A DNA stretch of 64,000 nucleotides, from contig JACMQU010000117.1 in NCBI GenBank assembly GCA_014376805.1, positions 38,144 through 102,143 of the forward strand, read 5' to 3'. Below, in pieces: positions 46,436-55,399 of this stretch. A model generated the notes under the pieces. That model was not told the DNA's origin. It searched no databases and saw only the letters and a list, made by a program, of their open reading frames with translations. This stretch comes from Bacteroidia bacterium (GTDB lineage: Bacteria; Bacteroidota; Bacteroidia; UKL13-3). The first letter of the stretch is position 1; each line of letters starts with the position of its first letter. A program made the position numbers and the translations under genes.

Positions 46436-46741
46436 ATGAACCCAAATCTTAAGAACGCAGAACTGATAAGGCAGAAAGTAAATAAACTTCTGGAGCTATA
46501 CCGGCTTGCTGAAAACGTAGCTATTCAGTTGCGGGAAGAGAACTTTAAGCTCAAACAAAAACTGCTGGATCAAACAAAAAGAATAGAAATAGTTGAAGAA
46601 AGAAATAAAATTAGTAAACTTGCTGATGGAATTTTGTTAAACAAGCAGGATGTTAACCAGGTTAAAGTTGAAATTAACAGGTACATCCGCGAAGTAGACG
46701 AATGCCTGAAGTTGTTAAACCATTTGCCTGACAACAATTGA
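46436..46741 (+). CDS. Coiled-coil protein upstream of ZapA
   Basis: A 101-residue protein, almost all predicted coiled coil: heptad-like runs in KVNKLLELYRLAENVAIQLREENFKLKQKLLDQTKRIEIVEERNKI (residues ~12-65) and the closing VEINRYIREVDECLKLLN. Proteins of this size and shape sit directly before zapA in Bacteroidota and may work with it, in the role that ZapB plays elsewhere; that role is inference. The stop TGA overlaps the zapA start codon, so the two are translationally coupled. Confidence 0.7.
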   Translation: MNPNLKNAELIRQKVNKLLELYRLAENVAIQLREENFKLKQKLLDQTKRIEIVEERNKISKLADGILLNKQDVNQVKVEINRYIREVDECLKLLNHLPDNN

Positions 46742-47025
46742 ACGAGCTTTCTATAAACATCAATATAGCCGGAAGGGTTTACCCTATTACTGTTACCCCG
46801 GGCGAAGAAGCGGACCTGAGGTCTGCCGGCAAACTTATTCAGGACAAATTGCAGCTATACAGCGAACAGTTTGCCCTGCGCGATAACCAGGATGCATTAG
46901 CCATGTTTGCACTGGAAATTGCCAATGAGTTGCAGAAAACAAAAAACCGGGGAAACCTGGCTGATGCCGAAATAGAAAAGGAGCTGAACCAAACAGTACA
47001 GTTACTTACACCCATTCAATTGTAG
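46738..47025 (+). CDS. zapA: Cell division protein ZapA
   Basis: A 95-residue ZapA, a protein that bundles FtsZ filaments at the division site. It has the N-terminal ferredoxin-like strand pattern INIAGRVYPITVTPGEEADLR and the helical LRDNQDALAMFALEIANELQ dimer region. It starts with TTG at 46738, overlapping the stop of the coiled-coil gene by three bases (the TGA is 46739-46741); no ATG is available at the right position. Coupled translation fixes a 1:1 link between the two products. Confidence 0.87.
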   Translation: MNELSININIAGRVYPITVTPGEEADLRSAGKLIQDKLQLYSEQFALRDNQDALAMFALEIANELQKTKNRGNLADAEIEKELNQTVQLLTPIQL

Positions 47026-47074
47026 TTTCTGCCGATGTGTTTGCAGCGTCTTAATTAATTAAACGTTAAAACAT

Positions 47075-48616
47075 ATGGAAATTTATTTAGGAGTAATTTT
47101 TGTTATGCTTGGTTTGGGCGCCGGGGCTGCGGCCATGTGGGTAATCAACAATAACCTTCAGAAAAACAAAGCAGTTCAAATTATAAGGGAAGCCGAAGAA
47201 AAGGCGGAGATTATGAAAAAGGACAAGATGCTGGAGGCTAAAGAAAAGTATTTGCAGTTAAAAACGGATCATGAAAAAGAAGTTTTGACAAAAAATGCAA
47301 CCATTCTGAAAGATGAAAACAGGATCAAACAGCAAGAGCAAAGCCTTAAACAAAAAATGGAAAATGCCCAGCGAAAAGATTCAGAACTTGATTCTATTAA
47401 ACAATCGTTGGAGAAACAATTAGCTAGCGTAGCTTTAAAACGGGATGAAGCAGATAAGGCCCTGCATAACCAAGTGAAGCAATTGGAGAAAATTGCAGGT
47501 CTTACTGCTGAAGAAGCTAAAAAACAACTAGTGGATGCACTGCAGGAAGAAGCCCGCTCTGAGGCAATGTCTAAGATAAAAGATATTACCGATGAAGCTC
47601 GCTTAACAGCAACTAAAGAAGCCAAAAAGATTATTTTAAGCACCATACAACGAACAGCGGCCGAACATGCCATCGAAAATTCAATCAGCGTTTTCAATAT
47701 TGAAAATGATGAACTGAAAGGAAGGATAATTGGCCGGGAAGGACGAAATATAAGGGCCCTGGAAGCTGCTACAGGTGTGGAGTTTATTGTAGATGACACG
47801 CCAGAAGCCATTATCTTATCTTGCTTTGATCCTATTAGAAGAGAAATTGCCCGTTTAGCCATGCACCGCCTTGTAACCGATGGTAGAATACACCCGGCCC
47901 GCATTGAAGAAGTGGTGGCTAAAACAAAAAAACAAATTGAAGAAGAGATTGTAGAAATTGGGGAGCGCACTTGTATAGATCTTGCCATACATGGATTACA
48001 TCCCGAACTGATACGAATGGTAGGACGTATGCGATATCGCAGTAGCTATGGCCAGAATTTGTTGCAACACAGCCGCGAAGTAGCTAACCTTTGTGCTACC
48101 ATGGCAGCAGAATTTGGTTTAAATGTAAAACTCGCCAAACGTGCCGGATTGCTTCATGACATTGGTAAAGTGCCTGATGACGATGCTGAAACTCCGCATG
48201 CATTGCTGGGTATGAAACTTGCTGAAAAATACAAGGAACATCCTGAGGTGATTAATGCAATTGGTGCTCACCATGATGAAGTTGAAATGACTTCGATTCT
48301 TTCTCCTATTATTCAGGCTTGTGATGCTATTTCTGGCTCACGACCGGGTGCGCGCCGAGAAGATACCGAGAATTATATGAAGCGTTTAAAGAACCTCGAA
48401 AGCATTGCCTTAAGTTACAATGGTGTAGAGAAAGCTTTTGCTATACAGGCCGGCCGCGAACTGCGTGTAATGGTTGAAAGCGATAAAGTTACAGATGATC
48501 AGGCAGACTTGCTATCGATAGATTTGTCACAAAGGATTCAGAAAGAAATGACTTATCCGGGGCAGATAAAAATTACAGTTATCCGCGAAAAACGCGCTGT
48601 TAACTTCGCTAAATAA
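47075..48616 (+). CDS. rny: Ribonuclease Y
   Basis: A 513-residue membrane-anchored endoribonuclease that starts mRNA decay. A transmembrane segment (residues ~3-25) precedes a long coiled coil (~30-190), a KH RNA-binding domain (~205-270, with [22 protein letters not shown]) and an HD domain whose metal-binding residues show in [31 protein letters not shown] and GAHHDEVE. It is the last gene of the zapA unit, 49 bp after zapA, and a strong stem-loop follows at 48654. Confidence 0.96.
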   Translation: MEIYLGVIFVMLGLGAGAAAMWVINNNLQKNKAVQIIREAEEKAEIMKKDKMLEAKEKYLQLKTDHEKEVLTKNATILKDENRIKQQEQSLKQKMENAQRKDSELDSIKQSLEKQLASVALKRDEADKALHNQVKQLEKIAGLTAEEAKKQLVDALQEEARSEAMSKIKDITDEARLTATKEAKKIILSTIQRTAAEHAIENSISVFNIENDELKGRIIGREGRNIRALEAATGVEFIVDDTPEAIILSCFDPIRREIARLAMHRLVTDGRIHPARIEEVVAKTKKQIEEEIVEIGERTCIDLAIHGLHPELIRMVGRMRYRSSYGQNLLQHSREVANLCATMAAEFGLNVKLAKRAGLLHDIGKVPDDDAETPHALLGMKLAEKYKEHPEVINAIGAHHDEVEMTSILSPIIQACDAISGSRPGARREDTENYMKRLKNLESIALSYNGVEKAFAIQAGRELRVMVESDKVTDDQADLLSIDLSQRIQKEMTYPGQIKITVIREKRAVNFAK

Positions 48617-48653
48617 ATATTAAAGCAAACTGCTGCCTGGCCTTACAATATAT

Positions 48654-48689
48654 TTGGGTGATTATGCTGTTAAAGTAATAATCACCCAA
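48654..48689 (+). terminator. Strong stem-loop after rny
   Basis: Arms TTGGGTGATTAT (48654-48665) and ATAATCACCCAA (48678-48689) form a perfect 12-bp stem with a 12-base loop. The bases that follow (TTGTATTAG) are only moderately T-rich, so it may be a terminator or an RNA-stabilising hairpin. Confidence 0.5.
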
Positions 48690-48755
48690 TTGTATTAGAA
48701 AAAAAAATCTTCATTAATTGAATTTCAATTGAGATTTTGACTATCTTAGTAACGA

Positions 48756-48786
48756 TTGCTTATTGCTATATTTAATTTTACATTTG
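48756..48786 (+). promoter_or_regulatory. Promoter of the first twin lipoprotein gene
   Basis: TTG (48756-48758), 20 bases, then TACATTTG (48779-48786), a perfect TAnnTTTG. The ATG at 48803 gives a leader of about 12 bases. Confidence 0.68.
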
Positions 48787-48802
48787 CAGGAGCAAAACTT
48801 TT

Positions 48803-49186
48803 ATGAAGCTAAAACCAATTCTGTTCATTTTATTTATTATAAATATTGTTTTATTTAATTATGGATGTAAAAAAAATGTGCCTTATTCAAAGGTAGCTCC
48901 AAGTATTTATGGTACAAACTGGGTTAGAAATTATCCAGCCTTCACGATTCAACTTGTTTTTAATTATGATGATACATACTCATTTATAAAAGCAGGAAAA
49001 GTTTATGAATCCGGAACTTATACAACTAGTTACTCCTCTCTTACGCTTCAAACCACTGAAGGTGATTGTAACGGAATTCCGGCAGCTTATAATTATGTGA
49101 TAGCAGACGCTAAAATTATCTTTTTAATTTCTAAAGACAGTTGTACGGATAGAAGTAATGAATTAAAAGGAACATGGATCAAATAA
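48803..49186 (+). CDS. Small lipoprotein, twin of the next gene
   Basis: A 127-residue lipoprotein (signal ending LFNYGC, then KK after the Cys). The mature part is all-beta, with a VYESGTYTTSYSSLTLQTTEGDCN core and the closing SKDSCTDRSNELKGTWIK. The two late cysteines probably form a disulfide. It is a clear paralogue of the next gene: the ESGTYT, SLTL, YNY and DSC...G-W-x-K parts match in the same order. Looks like a small lipocalin-like or lipid-binding outer-membrane protein, but no family name is assured. It has its own strong promoter. Confidence 0.75.
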   Translation: MKLKPILFILFIINIVLFNYGCKKNVPYSKVAPSIYGTNWVRNYPAFTIQLVFNYDDTYSFIKAGKVYESGTYTTSYSSLTLQTTEGDCNGIPAAYNYVIADAKIIFLISKDSCTDRSNELKGTWIK

Positions 49187-49307
49187 AAACCAGTATTAAT
49201 TTTGTTGAGTTCAGTATGCGTTCTGAAACAAATTGGTATGTTATTTTCAAATAATAGTTTAACGGTGTCTGCTGATTCTAATTAGTATAGAATAATTCAA
49301 CATCGAT

Positions 49308-49685
49308 ATGTTAAAAAGATTTACCGTTTTTTTTACTCTAACAGTATTACTGTTTGTTTTAAGTTTAGCTTGTAAAAAAGCTTCGCAATCTTTAACCTCC
49401 ACCATAAATGATACCAAATGGAACAGGATGCTGGATACCGTTCCCGTAAGTGTTACATTTAGTTCAGATAATTCATATACTATAAAATTATATGGTATAA
49501 CAGGTGAGTCTGGCACTTATACAAACTCTTCAACATCCTTAACCCTGCACTCAACTTTTGGCGTTTGTACAAATAGTCCTGGAACATACAATTATTTAAT
49601 TATTGGCTCAAAAATTACCTTTGTTCCTGTGCAGGATAGTTGCAATAGCAGAAAAATTGAAGTTTCGGGTGACTGGACAAAATAA
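49308..49685 (+). CDS. Small lipoprotein, twin of the previous gene
   Basis: A 125-residue lipoprotein (signal ending LSLAC, then KK). The mature part repeats the layout of the previous protein: ITGESGTYTNSSTSLTLHSTFGVC, TYNYLIIGSKITF, then QDSCNSRKIEVSGDWTK. The two proteins share short matching blocks with much divergence between, which suggests an old tandem duplication. No promoter of the usual type was found in the 121-bp gap, so it may be read through from the first gene. Function unknown. Confidence 0.72.
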   Translation: MLKRFTVFFTLTVLLFVLSLACKKASQSLTSTINDTKWNRMLDTVPVSVTFSSDNSYTIKLYGITGESGTYTNSSTSLTLHSTFGVCTNSPGTYNYLIIGSKITFVPVQDSCNSRKIEVSGDWTK

Positions 49686-49882
49686 GCATAATAATTTTGT
49701 AACTATTGTCCGGTTTGATCCAACATGGCCAGGAAAAAATTACTAATTGTTGAAGTAATTACTGGTTAGCTGAAAGAAAGGTTTAAACCCGGATTTTTAG
49801 TAATTGGGAAGTGCTTTTGATAGTAATTGCCGTATTTGGGAATAGGGCAAGATGGCTTTTAATAGCCGGAAATATTTTGAGA

Positions 49883-50323
49883 TCATACGTATCCTGATTT
49901 AATTTTTAATGTATGCTTTTCATAATTGATAACTGCCTTAAGATGATAAAGCAGATCACTTCCCAGCACACCATCTATGGCCTTCATATTCAGCAATTCA
50001 TAAGTCTGCAATACATGACTTAGATCCATTGCTGCCACTTCAACCTTCTTTAGTTTTATCTTGCCAAATGAGATGCAATTAATTTGTGCAAGTTGTGTTT
50101 CCACATTTTTTGAACCCAATCCAACAGAAGTTCCATCCATATTTGTTAAGGAGCCTTCTTTAATATAACGAAGTATTTTAGTTTGATCGAAAACGGTTTT
50201 CGAAGCACCCGTATCCAGTAGTAACCTGGCAGATAATTTGCCTACTTTTACCTTAACAAAAAGATGAAAATTATTTGCTTCAATTTCTACAAAATCAATA
50301 ATAAGAACATCTTTTAATTTCAT
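49883..50323 (-). CDS. Retropepsin-like aspartic protease-family protein
   Basis: A 146-residue protein with a retropepsin-like domain: catalytic D37-T-G-A-S in ARLLLDTGASKTVF, and the closing AIDGVLGSDLLYHLKAVINYEKHTLKI. One Asp per chain implies a homodimer. There is no signal peptide, so it is cytoplasmic or a partner in the envelope. Proteins like this are common in Bacteroidota, sometimes with PDZ or TPR parts, and their substrates are not known. It is 81 bp from the T9SS protein gene on the same strand. Confidence 0.82.
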   Translation of the reverse strand: MKLKDVLIIDFVEIEANNFHLFVKVKVGKLSARLLLDTGASKTVFDQTKILRYIKEGSLTNMDGTSVGLGSKNVETQLAQINCISFGKIKLKKVEVAAMDLSHVLQTYELLNMKAIDGVLGSDLLYHLKAVINYEKHTLKIKSGYV

Positions 50324-50403
50324 TGTTCAATGATAAACAAATAATCAATGTCCGGCCTGCTTTTAAAATGCAACTTACTAAAGCAAGTAAAACGATCATT
50401 GCG

Positions 50404-52551
50404 TTATTCAATCATAAGTTTACGGTAAACAGTGCCTTGGGTTGTTTTTATTTTTAAGAAGTAACATTGTTTTGGTAAAATGAAGTTCTCTATTTTAAAA
50501 TCTATCTCCTTGCCTGGTAATATCGGTACATATGCGAATAGAATTCTTCCCTGTAGATCAAATAATTCTACTTGTTCAATAGCCTTATTTTTGCAGCTTA
50601 CGTTAATTTGTTCCTTAGCCGGATTAGGGTAAACTTCTACATCGTTTTCTGCTTCTGTCTGTTTATTCAAACCAACTACCCAACCAACTTCAAATGCATC
50701 GGAAAGGATTAATCCATCTTGCGTGTTTAAATTAATAATACCAACATTATAAAGCCCTGTATAGGCTCCTGCATCAATACTTATACTGGCAACAATATTG
50801 CTATCATTATTAACCATCATACTATTTACATTTATATCAATAGAAGGACTTCCTTGTCTGAAAAATACCAATGTTTGACTGCTTTGCATAAAATGTGTTT
50901 TGGTGCCGGTAATGGTTACATTTAATGTTTGCCTTAAATTACCCAGGGATGGTGTAACAGATATTAGCCCGGGCCCATTACCGTTAGTGACTGAAAAGGC
51001 ATTTGGAAGCAACATAATTCCATTTGTTGAATTAACCACTTTGAGGTCATATAATCCGGGAAATGCACTTGAAGAAATGGTTAAATTAGCGACTAAAGCT
51101 GTATTTGAAAGCGGGTTAATAGAGAGGGGAAATATTTCTGTTGTGGGGGATCCCTGTCGGATAAAACTGATCTGATTAGTGCCCGATCCCTGTTGGAATT
51201 GTGTATTTAATCCCGTAATAATAACACTTAAGGTGGTACCTTTTTCAGCTCTGGCCGGAGTTATATTTACTAAAGAACCAGACCCGCCGGAAGTGCTTAC
51301 CTGGAATAAATTTGATGAGGAAACAATACCATCAGATGTGTTGCTAACTTTAAATGAATAGGATGTTAGTGTTGCACCCGAACTAATATTAAGCAGGCCT
51401 CCCATCAGCGTATTAGAAACTACAGTAAGATTACTCATCGTAATTTCTGAAGTAGGCGAGCCTTGCCGGTAAAACTGAACTGTATTGGATGCCTTTGAAA
51501 AACCAGTATTTAAACCCGTTATTGAAACATAAAGTGATTGCCCTCTCTGCCCGGTAACTGTATTTATATTAACAGATTTTAAATTGGTTTTTATTTCGAA
51601 GGCATCCTGTAAGTATTGTACATATTTTGAATTGGCAACAGCACAACCATAAAATCCAACTGCACTCAACGGGTTTAAAGTTATGTTAGCGGTTAAGTTA
51701 CTATCATTAATAATAGTAACACTGTTTGTATTTATATTAGTTGACGGACTTGATTGTGAAAAGAAAGATATTGTATGACTCCCTTGTGTAAAAGTTGTAT
51801 GAAATCCTGTAATGGAAACATTTAATGTTTGGCTGCGTTGCCCCGATTCGGGGGATATAGCATGCAGTTTACAGGCATGATGCGGAACGATGTGCATTGC
51901 CAAAGGGTTTATTATAGTTCCATCAATAGCGTTGGTTACTTTTATTTTTAAACGGGAACTTACTGAGCCGGCACTAAAAGTAAGATTTGCGCGCATCCTT
52001 GTATTTGAAATAACCTGGTATGAGTTTAGGATTACACCGGATTTAAAATTTGTATCAACATCCATAAAAATTACCTGGTTGATACCCTGTTTAAAATGTG
52101 TATTTACACCTGTAATCAGAACACTTAAAGTTTCTCCATGAAATGCACTATCCGGACTAACGGAAACAATATTAGTACCCGAAATTACCGGTCGGACATT
52201 AAATGAATCTACTGCAACATCTGGGTTTAAAGAATTTTTAATTATGCAGGTGTATCTCATATTTGCTTGAGCAAGGTCAGAAATTTCAAGAATGCCACCT
52301 AATATCAAATCACTGCCTGAAATAATATTGGTAAGTTTTACATCATTGGTAGGTATGGTTGGAGAACCTGACTTATAAAAAAATGCAGTATTTGTTCCTT
52401 GAGAGAAGTGCGTATTAATACCTAGAATGGTTGTTGGTAAAGATTTACCCTGAAATAAAACATATGCATTCGCATTTTCGAAATAGGCTGTTTGGGCATT
52501 TGTAATAACACTTAAACAACAAGTAAGGAGGAAAAGCAAAAAGTTTTTCAT
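50404..52551 (-). CDS. T9SS-exported protein with six Ig/IPT-like repeats
   Basis: A 715-residue exported protein. I start it at ATG 52551 (MKNFLLFLL...), giving a proper signal peptide (~1-19); an ATG at 52596 would place 15 residues before it. The mature part has six ~90-95-residue repeats, each with a strand pattern including ITG-x-x-TxFxQGS and F-x-x-QGSP-T, in the way IPT/TIG or Ig-like domains read. The C-terminal ~80 residues carry the T9SS type A sorting domain (VYPNPAKEQINVSC). It should be a surface-bound or released protein; the repeats have no catalytic site. No perfect promoter was found upstream. Confidence 0.88.
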   Translation of the reverse strand: MKNFLLFLLTCCLSVITNAQTAYFENANAYVLFQGKSLPTTILGINTHFSQGTNTAFFYKSGSPTIPTNDVKLTNIISGSDLILGGILEISDLAQANMRYTCIIKNSLNPDVAVDSFNVRPVISGTNIVSVSPDSAFHGETLSVLITGVNTHFKQGINQVIFMDVDTNFKSGVILNSYQVISNTRMRANLTFSAGSVSSRLKIKVTNAIDGTIINPLAMHIVPHHACKLHAISPESGQRSQTLNVSITGFHTTFTQGSHTISFFSQSSPSTNINTNSVTIINDSNLTANITLNPLSAVGFYGCAVANSKYVQYLQDAFEIKTNLKSVNINTVTGQRGQSLYVSITGLNTGFSKASNTVQFYRQGSPTSEITMSNLTVVSNTLMGGLLNISSGATLTSYSFKVSNTSDGIVSSSNLFQVSTSGGSGSLVNITPARAEKGTTLSVIITGLNTQFQQGSGTNQISFIRQGSPTTEIFPLSINPLSNTALVANLTISSSAFPGLYDLKVVNSTNGIMLLPNAFSVTNGNGPGLISVTPSLGNLRQTLNVTITGTKTHFMQSSQTLVFFRQGSPSIDINVNSMMVNNDSNIVASISIDAGAYTGLYNVGIINLNTQDGLILSDAFEVGWVVGLNKQTEAENDVEVYPNPAKEQINVSCKNKAIEQVELFDLQGRILFAYVPILPGKEIDFKIENFILPKQCYFLKIKTTQGTVYRKLMIE

Positions 52552-52701
52552 AAGGTGTAGGTAAAATTTGTAATCAAAATTAGATAATTTAATCATAATT
52601 TATTCATAAATTGTAGGATTCGCAGAGCCTGAAAATATTTAATAAACCGGCATTATTTTACGGCTCATATATCTGTTGGTAAAATTGATTGAAACAAATA
52701 G

Positions 52702-54672
52702 TTATTGATGGTTTGGTGGAAAAACAAGTTGACCGTAAGCTTTGTTTTGTTTTTTATTGTAATTAAAAAACTGATTGATATAATTTGGATCCTTAAGTTT
52801 TAAAAAGCAATTATTTTTAATAGTCTGATCAGGTTGCCATGCACACAAACTATCCAGGTACGCCTTACCGATCACATTTAAAAAACCAATGAACTGCATG
52901 TTTCCTTCATCATACTTAAAATTATAAATGCAGGCAAATGCTTCTTTGGTTTTACCCATATTAAACAAAACGGCACTCTTGTTTAATATAGCATCAGGCT
53001 GAGTTGGTGAGATATTTAAAAGCTCATTATAATACTGTAATGCCTGTACATGCTTACCTTCTTTTTCATACAGGCCGGCCAGGTTATTTAAAACATGTAC
53101 CTGATAAGGATGAATGACATATGCTTTTTCAAAATCTGCTTTAGCCGCAACAAGATTATCTTTTGCAAAGTGAGCCACACCGCTATACCAATAGATAGGA
53201 ATAGAAAAATTATCGAGTGTATAAAATGTACTTATACATGCAGGCGTTTCTTTTAAAATTTTATTCCAGTTATTTTCGGCGTGTGCCTTTACAATTATCA
53301 GAGAAGCCTTTTCGCCGGGTAATCGGTTCAATGCTACAAAAAGGCTTAAACTTAAAAGTAAAGCAGGCAGTATTAATGTATTTTTTGTGCCTTGTATGTT
53401 ATATATAATTTTGGTTCGGTTTGAACCAACAAGCTGGGCCATTAATAAAGCCAATAATAACTGGTGTTCATTGCGTTCAAGTGGAAAATCAAAGAAGGCA
53501 ACTAAGATGTAAGCAATAAGTGTAAAAAAAATGATTAAATAAGTTAGTGCCTGTTTTATATCTTCTGCACTTTTAAACAGGCGATAACAAATAATAAGTA
53601 ACGAAATAAACATACTTATATAAGCCAATACGCCAATAAATCCTGTTTCACTCCATACCCATAAAAAATCATTGTGTGGACGTTGAAAAGTTGTATATCC
53701 ATCAGCGATACTGTAATTGGTTTGCATGAAATTTTGAAGTCCGTATTTTGGGAAATAAATTTGCCAGTTGCCACCACCTACGCCAAAAAACGGAAACTCC
53801 TTAATCATACTCCAGGTATTCTGCCATATTAGAATACGCTCTTTAAATGTTTCATTGTTTATAAGCAAAACAAATTTTTGCCGGTATGAAAATATTATAA
53901 TAATTAAAAAAAACAGGGTTGAACCAAATATGGCCAGGGATGTAAAATATAGCTTGGGGAATTTTGGTTTGATAAGTACTGAAAATGGAATAATGCAAAT
54001 AATAAATGAAAGAAGCATGGCAACTATAACTGCTTTAGTTTGCACAAAAACTAATGTTACCAGCAGTATAATGAGCACAGAAGTTGCAATTATTTTCCAA
54101 ATGCGCTTATCATATATAATAAGTTGCAACAAAAATGGAATACACATGAGCATGGCTGATGCATATAAATTTTTATGTCCAAAAACCGTATTTAACTGAT
54201 ATAGATTTTTATGCTGTAGCAAACTTATACCGGCATTGTATTGTTGCCAGATTTCATGTGCAAGAAACGCAACAGCTATCACAACCATCCCTGTTATACT
54301 TCGGTTCAATCCTATTGTATTTATTTTTTTGTTTAGCCATAACAAACTCAACAAATAAATGCCCACTATGTATAAAGCAATTTTACTGAGGGTATAGAGA
54401 GTCTCAGATAAACTTACCGCATTAAATAAACCTGGAAGATAAGCAATGGACCATATTGCTGCTGTTATAAAAACAGGGTGTGATGCGGGAATCCATTTAA
54501 TTTCTTTACGGTTTAGTAATAAAAATATTAAAGCTCCTGCACATATCAGGATGTATAAAATTTGCCTGCTTAATAATGTTGGGTCAGCAATTTTTTTATA
54601 AATAATAAAAGGTATTGCCAACAGGCATATCATTAATAGGTAATCAAACCAGGAATACTGTTTGCTGCTCAT
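52702..54672 (-). CDS. O-antigen ligase (WaaL/Wzy) family protein with TPR tail
   Basis: A 656-residue membrane protein with about eleven transmembrane segments (~10-470). The large periplasmic loop carries the O-antigen ligase/polymerase signature around GVGGGNWQIYFPKYG and RPHNDFLWVWSETGFIG. After the last transmembrane segment the chain has TPR-like repeats (AKADFEKAYVIHPYQVHVLNNLAGLYEKEGKHVQALQYY). Such proteins attach or polymerise glycans on lipid carriers; ligase, polymerase and glycosylation roles cannot be separated from sequence. The promoter is at 54686-54717. It points away from mraZ, with 226 bp between. Confidence 0.85.
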   Translation of the reverse strand: MSSKQYSWFDYLLMICLLAIPFIIYKKIADPTLLSRQILYILICAGALIFLLLNRKEIKWIPASHPVFITAAIWSIAYLPGLFNAVSLSETLYTLSKIALYIVGIYLLSLLWLNKKINTIGLNRSITGMVVIAVAFLAHEIWQQYNAGISLLQHKNLYQLNTVFGHKNLYASAMLMCIPFLLQLIIYDKRIWKIIATSVLIILLVTLVFVQTKAVIVAMLLSFIICIIPFSVLIKPKFPKLYFTSLAIFGSTLFFLIIIIFSYRQKFVLLINNETFKERILIWQNTWSMIKEFPFFGVGGGNWQIYFPKYGLQNFMQTNYSIADGYTTFQRPHNDFLWVWSETGFIGVLAYISMFISLLIICYRLFKSAEDIKQALTYLIIFFTLIAYILVAFFDFPLERNEHQLLLALLMAQLVGSNRTKIIYNIQGTKNTLILPALLLSLSLFVALNRLPGEKASLIIVKAHAENNWNKILKETPACISTFYTLDNFSIPIYWYSGVAHFAKDNLVAAKADFEKAYVIHPYQVHVLNNLAGLYEKEGKHVQALQYYNELLNISPTQPDAILNKSAVLFNMGKTKEAFACIYNFKYDEGNMQFIGFLNVIGKAYLDSLCAWQPDQTIKNNCFLKLKDPNYINQFFNYNKKQNKAYGQLVFPPNHQ

Positions 54673-54685
54673 TCAAATATTTTAT

Positions 54686-54717
54686 CAAATCTATTAAATT
54701 GAGGCTACAGTTTTCAA
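54686..54717 (-). promoter_or_regulatory. Promoter of the O-antigen-ligase family gene
   Basis: On the minus strand: TTG (complement 54715-54717), 21 bases, then TAGATTTG (complement 54686-54693), a perfect TAnnTTTG, 13 bp before the start codon at 54672. Confidence 0.6.
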
Positions 54718-54832
54718 CCATCTCAATTTTTCTGTTTTTTAATAAAATCGGTCTAAGGCCAATATTTCAGGCCGTTTTAGCCAGTTTAAGGGTATCAGCA
54801 ACTATGTGCAAAAGTTTGATTTTTCCACAAAA

Positions 54833-54862
54833 GTGGGAGAAAGTGGTAAAAAGTGGAAAATT
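54833..54862 (+). promoter_or_regulatory. MraZ-type operator: three 10-bp direct repeats
   Basis: Three GTGG repeats in exact 10-bp phase: GTGGGAGAAA (54833), GTGGTAAAAA (54843) and GTGGAAAATT (54853). MraZ binds TGGG-like direct repeats of this period upstream of its own gene, so this is very likely the autoregulatory operator of the dcw cluster. It ends 36 bp before the mraZ start. Confidence 0.72.
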
Positions 54863-54898
54863 ATTTTACTTTTACAGTATAATAGCTACAACGCAACA

Positions 54899-55399
54899 AT
54901 GACGCAGCTTCACGGTGAATACGAATTAAAAATGGATGCCAAAGGGAGGTTAATGATCCCGACTGCCTTGAAAAAGCAGCTCCCGGAAGCAGACAAAGAT
55001 TCGTTTTTTATTAACCGTGGTTTTGAAAAATGTTGCGTATTGTATCCTGCTAAAGAATGGAAAATAATTGCGACTGAAATAGACAAACTCAGCGACTATA
55101 TTCAAAAAGAAAGAACCTTTAAAAGATACTTTTTAAGAGGAGCAAGTAAACTGGAAATGGATGCAGCTTCCCGAATTTTAATTCCAAAACCCCTTCAGGA
55201 ATTTGCAAACTTACAAGGAGAATTGGTTTTACTGGCTTATGGAAATAAGATAGAAATATGGAATAAGGCCGAGTATGATAAAATGCTAAGTGAAGAACCT
55301 TCTGATTTTAGTGCACTAGCTGAAGAAGTAATGAGTAAACGTAAAAAGGAGGATGAATCTTCTTCTGCTAAAGCTACGGAGGACAAGGATGGAAAATAA
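54899..55399 (+). CDS. mraZ: Transcriptional regulator MraZ
   Basis: A 166-residue AbrB-like double-repeat DNA-binding protein that regulates the division/cell-wall cluster it heads. Its two repeats read GEYELKMDAKGRLMIPTALK (residues ~5-25) and SKLEMDAASRILIPKPLQEF (~80-100), each with the D-x-x-(G/S)R DNA-contact motif. I start it at ATG 54899, after the three operator repeats; the in-frame ATG at 54806 lies before them and would put the operator inside the gene. The C-terminal tail (ESSSAKATEDKDGK) is unlike MraZ and matches the hairpin element at 55361-55383. The last 11 bases overlap rsmH. Confidence 0.95.
   Translation: MTQLHGEYELKMDAKGRLMIPTALKKQLPEADKDSFFINRGFEKCCVLYPAKEWKIIATEIDKLSDYIQKERTFKRYFLRGASKLEMDAASRILIPKPLQEFANLQGELVLLAYGNKIEIWNKAEYDKMLSEEPSDFSALAEEVMSKRKKEDESSSAKATEDKDGK
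55361..55383 (+). repeat. Dispersed-repeat-like hairpin covering the rsmH ribosome-binding site
   Basis: TCTTCTG (55361-55367) pairs with CGGAGGA (55377-55383), with two T-G pairs and a nine-base loop (CTAAAGCTA). The 3' arm contains GGAGG (55378-55382), the ribosome-binding site of rsmH, which begins six bases later. From memory, this resembles a short interspersed hairpin (GCTAAAGCTACGGAGGA, read as AKATEDK) that recurs in some Bacteroidota genomes. The hairpin also supplies the odd tail of MraZ. Confidence 0.55.

Noticed and set aside
47269..47988. 239-codon minus-strand frame inside rny
   Set aside because: It is Ser/Ala-rich and antisense to conserved coiled-coil and KH regions of RNase Y; a codon-bias shadow.
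54833..54862. CRISPR-like short repeats
   Set aside because: Only three 10-bp repeats without spacers; they fit MraZ sites. No CRISPR array or cas gene was seen.
54806..54898. Upstream ATG for mraZ
   Set aside because: It would place the MraZ operator inside the gene and adds residues that look unlike any MraZ.
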